Shown here piece after piece: positions 1 through 8,009 of a stretch of 46,217 nucleotides of DNA (within the stretch, counting starts at the first letter, position 1; each line of letters starts with the position of its first letter). A program made the translations under genes and the position numbers. This DNA comes from a virus: IMG/VR virus record IMGVR_UViG_3300017963_000374, positions 1 through 46,217 of that record. One strand, written 5' to 3'. The notes under the pieces were generated by a model. The model saw nothing but the letters and a program-made list of their open reading frames with translations, was not told the DNA's origin and did no database searches.

Positions 1-20
1 ACACGCCAGGCGAATCCGGT

Positions 21-383
21 ATGGTTATAAGCCAGATCATAGCCACCGTGACAATGACAGATTGCCAGTGTAATAATTACCACGTTCTCTACCCCGGCGA
101 ATTTGGCCGGGAGGATTTGAGCTACAGCACGGCACCTCAGTATACGAGCCGATTGGATTATCTGAGAGAGGCGCAAGAGGTTGGGGAGAGACACCGGGAT
201 ATTGCTTGCCGTTATTTGGACGATGAGGGAAAGCCGACGATACCCGATGAACACATGGTCATTGTCGAAATGTGGTATAATAGTAAGCAGTTGTTAGGTG
301 TACCGATTATCAGTAACCCGTTAACCGACCCGATACCGATTTATTCAAGGGCGGTTATGCGGAAAGTGAGTGGTAGAGAATGA
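21..383 (+). CDS. Hypothetical protein, possibly cut at its 5' end
   Basis: I do not recognise this 120-residue protein. The frame stays open upstream to the window edge and there is no convincing ribosome binding site before the ATG at 21, so the true start may lie outside. The N-terminal part has a hydrophobic strand followed by a Cys-x-Cys (DCQC), and the middle is rich in charged and aromatic residues (YLREAQEVGERHRD). No membrane segment or signal peptide is seen. Its TGA overlaps the ATG of the truncated ParB-like fragment at 380 by the usual ATGA type overlap, so it was probably co-transcribed with the original ParB-like gene. Real coding is likely from the overlap and normal codon use; function unknown. 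Confidence 0.6.
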   Translation: MVISQIIATVTMTDCQCNNYHVLYPGEFGREDLSYSTAPQYTSRLDYLREAQEVGERHRDIACRYLDDEGKPTIPDEHMVIVEMWYNSKQLLGVPIISNPLTDPIPIYSRAVMRKVSGRE

Positions 384-448
384 CACAGATTAAGACCGTT
401 AAAGATTTGATACCGGATAATTGTAATATAAGGTATGTTAGTGTATAA
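380..448 (+). pseudogene. Truncated N-terminus of a ParB-like gene
   Basis: A 22-codon reading frame starts MTQIKTVKDLIPDNCN and stops at TAA 446-448. It matches the beginning of the intact gene at 1283 (MTKEIKTVADLSPDSHN) in protein and partly in DNA. The frame then runs into the promoter of the homing endonuclease gene. I read it as the start of a second, tandem ParB-like gene whose body was lost, or as the old start of the downstream gene left behind when the endonuclease entered. The product, if made, would have no domain. Confidence 0.55.
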
Positions 449-449
449 T
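421..449 (+). promoter_or_regulatory. Sigma70-type promoter of the homing endonuclease
   Basis: TTGTAA at 421-426 and a perfect TATAAT at 444-449 are separated by exactly 17 bp. The start codon of the endonuclease follows at 478, with AGGTGAT as ribosome binding site. The promoter overlaps the end of the truncated ParB-like frame, so the endonuclease appears to have arrived with its own promoter. Confidence 0.7.
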
Positions 450-477
450 ATCATCAAATAAACCAGGTGATGATATT

Positions 478-1290
478 ATGAAAAAGAAGACATATATTTA
501 TGCGCTTGTTGATCCATTTACGTCTATAGTAAGGTATGTTGGAAAATCAAATAATCCAAATGCCAGATTAAGAAGGCATATAAAGGATGGTAAGGACAAT
601 ACAAAATCAGACCACAAAACAAATTGGATAGCTAAGATAATTAGACTTGGCAAGATTCCAGAATTACGTATTTTAGAAATTTGTGATTATAATAATTGGA
701 AAATAAGAGAGAGGTATTGGATAAAAAAATTACGTGATTCCGGGTGTGATTTAACAAATAGTAAGGATGGTGGAGAAGGATTAAATTTATCTCAAGAATC
801 CAGAGATAAAATGAGCAAAGCAAGAATTGGTAAGGTTCCACACAACAAGGGAAAAAAGACATCTGTTGATATAAGAAAAAAACAGAGTGAAGCCGCAAAG
901 AAAAGATGGGAGAATATGTCAGATGAAGATAGGAATAATATACTAAAAAATCTTTCAAATGACGGTTCCCGCCCTGGGTGGAATCACACAAGGGAAGCTA
1001 AGGAAAAAATAAGCAAATCATTAATTGGGAACAAGAGAACTAAGGGGTATAAGCAGACAAACGAAACAAAAATGAAAAGGGCTGAATCACTCAAGGGGCA
1101 TACTGTAACGAGAGAGACAAGAGAAAAAATAGCTAGAAAAAATAGATCATTAAGTATGGATCAGGCAAGAGAAATAAGAAACTTAATATTAAATGGTAAG
1201 CGACAAAGTGATATTGCAAAAATATATGGTGTTAGTAAAACAACCATAAACCAGATAAAATCGAATAAGAGTTACATTGAATATGACTAA
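478..1290 (+). CDS. GIY-YIG homing endonuclease with NUMOD3 repeats and C-terminal HTH
   Basis: A 270-residue free-standing homing endonuclease that would nick or cut DNA at its target site to copy itself. The GIY-YIG nuclease is at residues 6-90: IYA (7-9), YVG (20-22), catalytic Arg 30 and Glu 78 can be placed. NUMOD3-type DNA-binding motifs follow (SRDKMSKARIGKVPHNKGKK near 113-130, EKISKSLIGN near 180, TREKIARKN near 215), then a helix-turn-helix (QSDIAKIYGVSKTTINQIK, about 243-261). The gene is AT-rich and lysine-rich compared with its neighbours, which indicates transfer. Its last codons overlap the ATG of the methyltransferase gene at 1283, and a promoter lies at 421-449. Confident family call; target site unknown. 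Confidence 0.93.
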   Translation: MKKKTYIYALVDPFTSIVRYVGKSNNPNARLRRHIKDGKDNTKSDHKTNWIAKIIRLGKIPELRILEICDYNNWKIRERYWIKKLRDSGCDLTNSKDGGEGLNLSQESRDKMSKARIGKVPHNKGKKTSVDIRKKQSEAAKKRWENMSDEDRNNILKNLSNDGSRPGWNHTREAKEKISKSLIGNKRTKGYKQTNETKMKRAESLKGHTVTRETREKIARKNRSLSMDQAREIRNLILNGKRQSDIAKIYGVSKTTINQIKSNKSYIEYD

Positions 1291-2500
1291 AGAAATAAAG
1301 ACCGTGGCTGATCTTTCACCGGATAGTCACAACGCCAACGCCGGCACCCCACGCGGCCAAAAGATGATTGAGGCCAGTATCCAGGAAGATGGCTTTGGGC
1401 GGCCTGTTCTAGTTGACAAAAACGGTAAATTGATTGCCGGGAATAAAACCATTCAGAGTGTAGCTGATGCCTTTGGAATTGATACAGAGGTTATACTGGT
1501 CAAGACGGACGGCAAAAAGGTAATAGTCCACCAAAGGGAAGATTTGGACTTGGACGATTTGAAGGGGTCGGCGCGGCGGTTGGCTTATCGTGATAACTTG
1601 ACAAGTCACTTTTCTTTTGAGATGGAACCGGCGGTGGTATTGGCAGACTTTGAGGCCGGCTTTGACTTTGACGCGATAGGGTTAGAGGTTGGGGATTTGG
1701 CTGAGTTGTTGCCGGATGTTGATTTTGGGCAGAATGGTGACGGGGGGAAAGATACAGAGCCGCAGATAGACAAGGCCGAGGAGCTAAGGCAAAAGTGGGG
1801 CGTTGAGATTGGGCAGATGTGGCAATTGGGGGAGCATCGCTTGATTTGCGGTGATTGTACGGATGCGGCGGTTGTCGAGCGGGTGATGGGGGGAGAGAAG
1901 GCGGATATTGAAATACACGACCCGCCTTATGGGATGAATTTGGATACTGATTACTCCAAGATGCCAAGCGCAAAAAAAGGAGGCAATAAGGGTTATAAAC
2001 CGGTTAAAGGTGACAATGTTGATTTTGACCCAAGTCATCTATTGTCATCCTCTGCAAATGAATTATTTTTGTGGGGTGCAGATTATTATTGTGAATTGAT
2101 ACCTAATAAAAATGAGGGGACTTGGCTTATTTGGGACAAGAGGGTTGAAGATAAATTTGACGAGATGATTGGGAGTGCGTTTGAGTTAGTATGGTCAAGG
2201 GTAAGGCACAAGAGGCAAATAATTAGATATAATAATACTTTATTTTCTGGAAATTCTAAGGCAAAAAATAAATTGCATCCTACCCAAAAGCCAACAGCCG
2301 TTTATGAATGGCTATTGAATAAATATAGCAAGGAAGGCGATATAAGCGCAGATTTTTATTTAGGCGCAGGCTCTCATTTGTTAGCCTGCCACAACCTAAA
2401 CCGAAAAGCCAGAGCCATCGAAATCGACCCTGGCTATGTCGCTGTTACCCTGCAACGTTTCAAAGATCACACCGGCGTTAACCCAATTTTAATGGATTAA
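1283..2500 (+). CDS. ParB-like domain fused to a DNA methyltransferase
   Basis: The 405-residue protein starts with a ParB/Srx-like domain (about 1-110; IKTVADLSPDSHNAN, then GRPVLVDKNGKLIAGN, the usual ParB box region) and ends in an N6-adenine or N4-cytosine methyltransferase. Catalytic motif IV is DPPY at 213-216; the SAM-binding motif I comes later (DFYLGAGSH, about 357-365), so the motif order is that of the beta class. Motif I is a little diverged from the usual DPFLGSGT. I chose the ATG at 1283, which overlaps the stop of the endonuclease, over the TTG at 1277. Such proteins are frequent beside phage terminases and probably protect phage DNA or mark packaging sites; specificity cannot be read from sequence. 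Confidence 0.88.
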   Translation: MTKEIKTVADLSPDSHNANAGTPRGQKMIEASIQEDGFGRPVLVDKNGKLIAGNKTIQSVADAFGIDTEVILVKTDGKKVIVHQREDLDLDDLKGSARRLAYRDNLTSHFSFEMEPAVVLADFEAGFDFDAIGLEVGDLAELLPDVDFGQNGDGGKDTEPQIDKAEELRQKWGVEIGQMWQLGEHRLICGDCTDAAVVERVMGGEKADIEIHDPPYGMNLDTDYSKMPSAKKGGNKGYKPVKGDNVDFDPSHLLSSSANELFLWGADYYCELIPNKNEGTWLIWDKRVEDKFDEMIGSAFELVWSRVRHKRQIIRYNNTLFSGNSKAKNKLHPTQKPTAVYEWLLNKYSKEGDISADFYLGAGSHLLACHNLNRKARAIEIDPGYVAVTLQRFKDHTGVNPILMD

Positions 2501-2528
2501 CTTTAGCAGATTGCACAGTATAAAAAAA

Positions 2529-2924
2529 ATGAGTGACACAAAGTACGACAGAGAGACAATTTTAGATGCAATTCGAGGCGAGGGCCGCTGGGCACCAACC
2601 GAACCCGGCAAGATTACCAACTCCTTTGGCAATATAACTATTATTGCCCAACGTTTGCAGGTGAGTCGTAACACCGTTTATGCTTATGCCCGCAAGTGGT
2701 CAACGATTGATGAGGCCATTAAAGAGGGTCGCGAAGCATTAGGTGATTTTGTTGAGAATAAGATGGCTCAAAAGATGCTGGGCGGCGATACCACAATGAT
2801 TATCTTTTATGCCAAGACTCAGTTGAGGGGCAGGGGCTATGTGGAACGGCACGAATGGAGCGGCCCGGACGGTGGCGAAATTCCCATCCGTATAGTTGGC
2901 GGTGTGAATCTAGATGATGTATGA
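2529..2924 (+). CDS. terS: Probable terminase small subunit
   Basis: The protein has 131 residues from the ATG at 2529; an upstream TTG at 2511 is less likely. The N-terminal half carries a helix-turn-helix (TIIAQRLQVSRNTVYAYARKW), followed by a helical region and a C-terminal strand (PIRIVGGVNLDDV). This is the layout of phage small terminase subunits, which recognise the packaging site and load DNA onto the large subunit. The end overlaps the large subunit gene by 11 bp, which supports the call. The ribosome binding site is poor, so translation may depend on upstream translation. Identity rests on position and the HTH; no motif is unique to TerS. Confidence 0.7.
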   Translation: MSDTKYDRETILDAIRGEGRWAPTEPGKITNSFGNITIIAQRLQVSRNTVYAYARKWSTIDEAIKEGREALGDFVENKMAQKMLGGDTTMIIFYAKTQLRGRGYVERHEWSGPDGGEIPIRIVGGVNLDDV

Positions 2925-4212
2925 GATTCGCAACGGAAGGCCATCTGAGGCCGACTTTACATTTTACGGTGGGGCGCGTGAATTTGCCACTTATCACGGG
3001 CCGGAGGCATTATTGCACGGCCCAGCGGAAACCGGCAAGACGATAAGCGCCTTAAATAAGCTGCACATTTGCGCGTGTAAATATCCCGGAGCCAGTATTG
3101 TGATTGCCCGTAAAACACGAGCCAGCATTTACGGGTCGGTGTTGGTAACATTCAAGAATAAGGTGTTGGGGCCTAACCCGCCTTGCGAACCATACGGCGG
3201 GGAAAATGAGCCGAAATGGTTTGATTATACAAACAAGTCTAGGATTTGGATTGCCGGGTTTGATAAGTCATCAAAGGTGTTGTCAACAGAGCACGATATA
3301 ATTTACATTAACCAGCCCGATGAGTGCAGTCTTGACGACTGGGAAACAGCAACAACTAGAACAACGGGCCGGGCCGGGAATATGCCATACTCCCAAACGA
3401 TAGGCGACCCGAATCCAACCTATCCCGGCCATTGGATGTATACACGAGGAAATATAAGGATTTTCTATTCAAAACACACCGAAAACCCGATGCTATACGA
3501 CCAGTTAACCGGCAAGATTACCGAACAGGGCAAGCGTACAATTTCAACTCTTGAGGCACTCACCGGAACTAGGCGCAAGCGACTTTATGAAGGCAAACCG
3601 GCGCAAGCCGAGGGCGTGATTTATGAGGATTGGGATGAAGCAATACACCTTATCTATCAAGACAAAGTACCGCAAGGGATCAGCCGGTATATCGCCGGTC
3701 AGGACTGGGGGTACACTCATGCCGGATGTTTGGGTGTATTTGGGATAGACAACGATGGCCGGGCCTATTTGGTAGCCCAGGTTTACCACACAAAAAAAAC
3801 GGTTGACTGGTGGATAGAACGCGCCAAGGAATTGCACAAGGAGTTCAAGATCGAGGCTATAGCCTGCGGGCCAGATCAACCGGCCTATATTGAGGCATAT
3901 AAAAAAGCCGGGCTTAATGCCGTGGCCGCTGATAATTCGGTACTGCCCGGAATTAACGCCGTACAGCAGCGATTAAAACCGGATGACCAGCGCTTGTTTA
4001 TTGTACGGGACTCGTTGCGTTATCCAGATCAGGAACTTATCAGTGCCAAAAAAGCGCATAAAGTTGAGGATGAATTTGCTTCGTATGTTTGGTCCAATAG
4101 CGCGGTGAAAGAAATTCCAGTTAAGGAAATTGATGATGGTCTTGATATGACAAGGTATGCTATAATGCATGTAGATGGGGGCAAACGAAAAATGAAATTT
4201 GTTCACTTATAG
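2914..4212 (+). CDS. terL: Terminase large subunit
   Basis: A 432-residue packaging motor: an ATPase pumps DNA into the prohead and a nuclease cuts it. Walker A is GPAETGKT (36-43), very near the N-terminus; Walker B is IIYINQPDE (129-137) with Asp-Glu at 136-137. The C-terminal RNase H-like nuclease begins at GQDWGYTHAG (first acidic residue Asp 264), a second acidic region lies near ACGPDQPAYI (about 317), and the last is in DDGLDMTRYAI (about 410). The gene overlaps the small subunit by 11 bp and ends with TAG. An extended -10 sequence (TGCTATAAT, ending 4166) near the 3' end may help express the portal, but no good -35 box is present. Confidence 0.93.
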   Translation: MMYEIRNGRPSEADFTFYGGAREFATYHGPEALLHGPAETGKTISALNKLHICACKYPGASIVIARKTRASIYGSVLVTFKNKVLGPNPPCEPYGGENEPKWFDYTNKSRIWIAGFDKSSKVLSTEHDIIYINQPDECSLDDWETATTRTTGRAGNMPYSQTIGDPNPTYPGHWMYTRGNIRIFYSKHTENPMLYDQLTGKITEQGKRTISTLEALTGTRRKRLYEGKPAQAEGVIYEDWDEAIHLIYQDKVPQGISRYIAGQDWGYTHAGCLGVFGIDNDGRAYLVAQVYHTKKTVDWWIERAKELHKEFKIEAIACGPDQPAYIEAYKKAGLNAVAADNSVLPGINAVQQRLKPDDQRLFIVRDSLRYPDQELISAKKAHKVEDEFASYVWSNSAVKEIPVKEIDDGLDMTRYAIMHVDGGKRKMKFVHL

Positions 4213-4223
4213 GATAAAACACT

Positions 4224-6587
4224 ATGGCCGAACCACAACAGAAATCAATTGATACCCCCAAATTTTTAATGCGGCAAGTCCCTTTATGGAACACCCCGGA
4301 ATGGTTAAACGCGGAACGCTGGCGGCGGGTGTGCTACAATCAGCCGGTTTTGCTTGCCTGTCAGGATGCGCTTATCTCTGATGTGATCGCATCGGAATGG
4401 CAAATCCGACCACGAGACGCCAGCCGGGAAGATGAATTATCCGACGAAATAGACCACTACACCAAAGTATTTAATCCTGACATCGGCAGCGGGATTCGAG
4501 GCTTTGACCCGTGGGCAATCAAAGGCTTGCAGGATATGCTCACCTTGCCGGTGGGCTGGAATAATGAAATCGTGCGTTATCCGGTTAATAACGGCCCTTT
4601 TCGCAATCCTCACCCCAAAGGCCACGTCCACAAATTGGTGTATATTGACGGGGCGACCATTGCCCCAACTTATGATTCCAAGCTGATAATGGTACAATCT
4701 ATCAAGTCTGATATGACCCGGCGCATCTATTTTGAAGATCGGGAGATCGGGCGGATTCTTTGGTCGCCACGGGTTGAAATGGAAATGAGTGGTTACGGGA
4801 TGGCCCCACCGGAACGGGCTTATTTATCCGTTGAATCGTTGTATCGGGGTGATCGGTATTATGCCAATCTTTTGCTGGATACACCAGAGGCCGGATTACT
4901 CGACTTAATGGACATATCCCTGGATGATATGAACGACTGGGCGAAATCACAAAGGGAACTGTTAACCGGCGTTGATCCATTCAAAATCACCATTCTTTAC
5001 GACCACGAAAAACCGGCCCAATTTATCCCCTTTGGCCGACCACCAACGGACATAATGTTCGATGAGGTGATGACCAAAAATAAGCAACTTGTCCACGCCA
5101 TGCACGGGCTAACATTGACTGACACCGGCCTGGGTGATCCTGAAAAGACACTTGCCGGGAGTATCCGAGATGAGCGCCGCAGCCAACGTAGCGGATTCAG
5201 CCGGGATAGAGAGGCTATTAAAACATTTGCCGACAATGAGGTACTTCCCCCTTATCTTGAGTTTGTCTGGATTCTGAATGATGAAGAGCGCCAAACCCAA
5301 AAAGGACGTTCTTTTGTGATGTATGCCAACGCGCTAAAAAGTCTACGCGAGGCCGGGGCGCTGGATGCCGAAAGCGTGCAAGCAATATTAAAGCGTGAAG
5401 GGTTTGTGGTTGAGGATATAGAATTACCAACAACTTTGCTAATACCAACCACAAACGGTGGCAATGGAATGAATCAAAATGAAGTTGATAGAACACCAGC
5501 GCAAAGCGGTGGCCGGGGTGATATTAATGTGACTCGCGGCCCGGCACTAGGCGACCCGTCAATTTCTGCCGCACCAACCCAAGCGCCAACATTTGACCAG
5601 TTAGCCATTATCTTGCGTGGCGGGTTTGACGGGGTATTGAATGAGGCCACTGACGTGAGGATGACTCGCTTAATCAAAAAGGCAACCCGGCTATTATATC
5701 CTCAAACACAAAAGGCGCTCATTCGATTGTCAGATGTAGACATACCCGACTATTTAGAGCAACGGAATCTATTATGGCTGCAACAAGAAAACGCCTTTGA
5801 CGAATTGCCGGATGTGATGAAGGCGTCACAAGATATTCTTGACGAACTAGACGGAACCCTTGAGGATGACAAATGGTATGAGTTACCGCTTAAAATTGCC
5901 ACGTCAATTGCTGTGGTTTTGCAAGCGGCCTATAGTCAGGGGGCGACGCTGGCCGCAGAGCAAGCCTGGGAATTTCTCTATACGGAGGGAGTTGTCTCGA
6001 CTCCCTCCATCCCGGCTTTTAGTTTCAATTTGTCCAATCCGGCTACTATCGAACAGCTAGAGGCGAAAGCGGCACAACTGGTAACGCGGGTAAATGATGG
6101 CACCAAGTTTTATCTAAAGCGCATCATAACAAGCGGAGTTGAGGAAGGATTATCGACTCCCAACATTGCCCAAATGGTCAAAGACGGTGTTGATGTAGAG
6201 GCTATTTTGCGCGAGTCCGGCTATACTGAGCAAACCATCAACCGCGCCAGGATGGAAATTGAGCAAATGACCGACAACCGCATAAATTCAATCGCCAATA
6301 CCGAGATCGCCAGGGCTGAAACTGATGGCCGGTTAGGACAATGGTCAGAAATGGGATTGACGAAAAAGCAATGGGTACACACCGGCCCGGATACACCTTG
6401 CCCGATTTGTCAGCGTAATATTGACCTGGGCTATGTGTCAATTGATTATATGTATGACAGTGTATTTGGTAGCGCCGATACACCCGGCCCACCGGCTCAC
6501 CCGCAGGTTGACCACTGTCACATTGAATTTGATGAGGATGAGTTGATGGACAAAGGGCCGGAGTTGAATGTTTGGGATGGTAGTTAA
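4224..6587 (+). CDS. Portal protein fused to a MuF-type head morphogenesis domain
   Basis: The 787-residue protein has two parts. Residues 1 to about 400 look like a phage portal protein, the dodecameric ring through which DNA enters the head (WRRVCYNQPVLLACQDALISDVIASEW; APPERAYLSVESLYRGDRYYANLLL). After a low-complexity linker (about 410-455) a helical region leads into a MuF/SPP1 gp7-like domain (about 640-787): NTEIARAETDGR, then KQWVHTGPDTPCPICQRN and HPQVDHCHIEF, the typical Cys and His of this family. In most phages these are two adjacent genes; here they are one frame without a stop. MuF proteins are minor head proteins, sometimes carriers of toxin domains; no toxin domain is visible here. 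Confidence 0.85.
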   Translation: MAEPQQKSIDTPKFLMRQVPLWNTPEWLNAERWRRVCYNQPVLLACQDALISDVIASEWQIRPRDASREDELSDEIDHYTKVFNPDIGSGIRGFDPWAIKGLQDMLTLPVGWNNEIVRYPVNNGPFRNPHPKGHVHKLVYIDGATIAPTYDSKLIMVQSIKSDMTRRIYFEDREIGRILWSPRVEMEMSGYGMAPPERAYLSVESLYRGDRYYANLLLDTPEAGLLDLMDISLDDMNDWAKSQRELLTGVDPFKITILYDHEKPAQFIPFGRPPTDIMFDEVMTKNKQLVHAMHGLTLTDTGLGDPEKTLAGSIRDERRSQRSGFSRDREAIKTFADNEVLPPYLEFVWILNDEERQTQKGRSFVMYANALKSLREAGALDAESVQAILKREGFVVEDIELPTTLLIPTTNGGNGMNQNEVDRTPAQSGGRGDINVTRGPALGDPSISAAPTQAPTFDQLAIILRGGFDGVLNEATDVRMTRLIKKATRLLYPQTQKALIRLSDVDIPDYLEQRNLLWLQQENAFDELPDVMKASQDILDELDGTLEDDKWYELPLKIATSIAVVLQAAYSQGATLAAEQAWEFLYTEGVVSTPSIPAFSFNLSNPATIEQLEAKAAQLVTRVNDGTKFYLKRIITSGVEEGLSTPNIAQMVKDGVDVEAILRESGYTEQTINRARMEIEQMTDNRINSIANTEIARAETDGRLGQWSEMGLTKKQWVHTGPDTPCPICQRNIDLGYVSIDYMYDSVFGSADTPGPPAHPQVDHCHIEFDEDELMDKGPELNVWDGS

Positions 6588-6740
6588 ATGACCACCAACC
6601 AATGCACCGAATCCCAATTTGCCCTTGAGATCCGCCGCGCCTTAATTATGATCGCCTCGGCTATAAAAAAGCGGTATGGGGTGGCGTGGCCGTTGGTGGT
6701 GTTGAAGGGTGAGGGAGATAAGGAGCATTTGAAAAATTAA
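6588..6740 (+). CDS. Small hypothetical protein
   Basis: A 50-residue frame begins at the ATG directly after the portal stop codon and encodes a basic helix (FALEIRRALIMIASAIKKRYGVAWPLVVLKG). It has no recognised domain. The zero-base spacing to the portal gene suggests translational coupling. Its last bases contain the -35 box of the promoter at 6729-6757. Confidence 0.55.
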   Translation: MTTNQCTESQFALEIRRALIMIASAIKKRYGVAWPLVVLKGEGDKEHLKN

Positions 6741-6757
6741 GATAGTTGAGTTATAAT
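6729..6757 (+). promoter_or_regulatory. Strong sigma70-type promoter
   Basis: TTGAAA (6729-6734) and a perfect TATAAT (6752-6757) are 17 bp apart. Transcription would start near 6764, directly before the structured RNA. A second, weaker candidate is TTGCTA (6766-6771), 17 bp, TAGACT (6789-6794) with an extended TGC. Confidence 0.65.
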
Positions 6758-6763
6758 GTTGGT

Positions 6764-6860
6764 AATTGCTAACCCGACCTAAATATGCTAGACTTTAATA
6801 AAGTCCGTTTCGGCCAACACCATTAATGGGTTGGGTTAGCAACCGAAGCGGGCCTTTTTT
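6764..6860 (+). ncRNA. Short structured RNA ending in a pseudoknot-capable terminator
   Basis: About 97 nt lie between the promoter and a T6 tract (6855-6860). The segment 6803-6813 pairs with 6843-6853 over 11 bp (three G-U pairs) to make the terminator stem. Segment 6766-6781 pairs with 6827-6842 over 16 bp (14 Watson-Crick, two G-U). The order 5'A, 5'B, 3'A, 3'B makes an H-type pseudoknot with the two 3' strands directly adjacent, or two competing states (terminator versus antiterminator). No open frame longer than a few codons is present. The moron-like gene at 6874 follows 13 bp later. It could be a free small RNA or an attenuator for that gene. Confidence 0.6.
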
Positions 6861-6873
6861 ATTTAGGTGAATT

Positions 6874-7266
6874 ATGACAAATATCCAGCAATCACTATTT
6901 GATTATGCACAACTTGATACGGAAACAAGAATTGTAGTGCAGCAAGAGGATAAAGAATTTGATAGGAATATGGGTGAGGCGAGTAATAGTTTTATCTTTG
7001 CTTGCCAAAATTTAGGAAAAATACACGAGGCATTGAAATACAAGCGCCCTGGGTTTGACGAGTATTGCAGAAACAAAAAAGGATTATCACGTGCAACAGC
7101 TTATAAAATGCTGAATGTCGCAAAAATGTGTCTAGATTCTGGACACATTCCAATTGATAGCAAAGAGGCGTTGTACCTTTTGGCCGAACCTTCCACACCA
7201 GATGAGGCGAGTATTACACATTTAGCAAAAATTGTTAGAAAATGGTTCCTGTGGGCGAATAAATAA
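6874..7266 (+). CDS. Moron-like DUF3102-type DNA-binding protein
   Basis: The 130-residue protein has a helical N-terminus (NSFIFACQNLGKIHEAL) and a central region with the pattern FDEYCRNKKGLSRATAYKMLNVAKM, which resembles the DUF3102/HTH-like proteins of phages in which a lysine-rich helix-turn-helix is followed by a Leu-rich tail. A regulator is a reasonable guess. The gene lies within the head genes but is flanked on both sides by a promoter-RNA-terminator unit, which is the arrangement of a moron: an extra gene expressed on its own. Base composition is more AT-rich than the capsid genes. Ribosome binding site AGGTGA is only 3 nt from the ATG. Confidence 0.6.
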   Translation: MTNIQQSLFDYAQLDTETRIVVQQEDKEFDRNMGEASNSFIFACQNLGKIHEALKYKRPGFDEYCRNKKGLSRATAYKMLNVAKMCLDSGHIPIDSKEALYLLAEPSTPDEASITHLAKIVRKWFLWANK

Positions 7267-7288
7267 TAATTTATCAATAATTATCTTG

Positions 7289-7317
7289 TTGACGTTACCC
7301 CATAACTATGCTAAAAT
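7289..7317 (+). promoter_or_regulatory. Sigma70-type promoter with extended -10
   Basis: TTGACG (7289-7294) and TAAAAT (7312-7317) are 17 bp apart, with TGC directly before the -10 box. It lies after the moron-like gene and before a small RNA/terminator unit. Confidence 0.7.
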
Positions 7318-7323
7318 GAATTA

Positions 7324-7412
7324 TGTAACTAAATAGATTCAGGCTCCATCTGCAAAGATCGCGCCCGTTGTCAAAGGCTCCAATTAAGCGCCCAAGACAC
7401 CGGGCGTTTTTT
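7324..7412 (+). ncRNA. Short RNA unit with intrinsic terminator and duplicated segment
   Basis: The transcript from the promoter at 7289-7317 would end at T6 (7407-7412). The terminator stem pairs 7362-7372 with 7396-7406 (10 of 11 positions). The pattern AGGCTCCA followed by GCGCCC occurs twice (from 7341 and from 7375), so the second GCGCCC can also pair with GGGCGT just before the U-tract, which gives two alternative hairpins. The next gene (7445) has its own good ribosome binding site (AAGGAG). Either a small RNA or a leaky leader for the head genes. Confidence 0.5.
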
Positions 7413-7444
7413 ATTTTAGCCAACTAACCATAAGGAGTTTACAA

Positions 7445-7708
7445 ATGGCGACAGCAACGAAAAAATCAGTTAAGGCAAATGTGGAAGTCGAGCCGGTTTT
7501 GCAAGACATCCGGCACGTGGTCAGAACGCTTGGCCCAATCACCGACGACGCCAAAGGCGTACAAAGTTTTGCCGACTTTGAATTGTATATCAAGGAAACC
7601 TATCTTGACGATGGCTGGGACGTGAAACACGTTCAAGTGGGCAACAACCCCAACCAGAACTTCCAAGAGGCCAACATTCTTTATGTTCTGGTGAAACGTG
7701 CCGCTTAA
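7445..7708 (+). CDS. Small hypothetical protein in the head module
   Basis: An 87-residue protein with ribosome binding site AAGGAGT 8 nt before the ATG. The sequence has alternating strands and helices (DIRHVVRTLGPITDDAKGV, then ANILYVLVKRAA) and no membrane segment. The fold hints at a small alpha/beta protein; I do not recognise the family. It overlaps the next gene by 11 bp, so the two are likely co-translated. The promoter and RNA unit at 7289-7412 directly precede it. Confidence 0.7.
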   Translation: MATATKKSVKANVEVEPVLQDIRHVVRTLGPITDDAKGVQSFADFELYIKETYLDDGWDVKHVQVGNNPNQNFQEANILYVLVKRAA

Positions 7709-8009
7709 GGACTTCGCCTTATTTCTGCTTATCGGGCGACTTCTTATCTGGCTAACCCAAACCAACGGGTTAATTGAGCCGGTATGGAAACGTCACGAAA
7801 AGTTAGAGGAATTGCGCGAGTGCGATTTATGCCTTGGCTTTTGGGTATATTTGGCAATGGCAATCTTTAGATGGGAACGGCCATTCAAGCAATACCCGAA
7901 GCCGGTTGAGTGGGGCATACTCGCAGCGGTAGCCAGTTTTGCAATGCACTTGATTAGATTGGGCTGGGGGCAGAAGTTTCACGGAGTGGTTATAGACGAT
8001 GCCATATAG
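7698..8009 (+). CDS. Small membrane protein (DUF1360-like)
   Basis: The 103-residue protein uses a GTG start overlapping the previous gene. It has hydrophobic segments at about 4-20 and 75-93 and a weaker one near 49-58, with a motif ECDLCLGFWVYLAMA between them. The Cys-x-x-Cys followed by GFW is typical of DUF1360-type small membrane proteins found in several phages beside head genes. Function is unknown; a role at the host membrane is possible. It overlaps the protease gene by 11 bp and ends with TAG. Confidence 0.65.
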   Translation: MPLKDFALFLLIGRLLIWLTQTNGLIEPVWKRHEKLEELRECDLCLGFWVYLAMAIFRWERPFKQYPKPVEWGILAAVASFAMHLIRLGWGQKFHGVVIDDAI

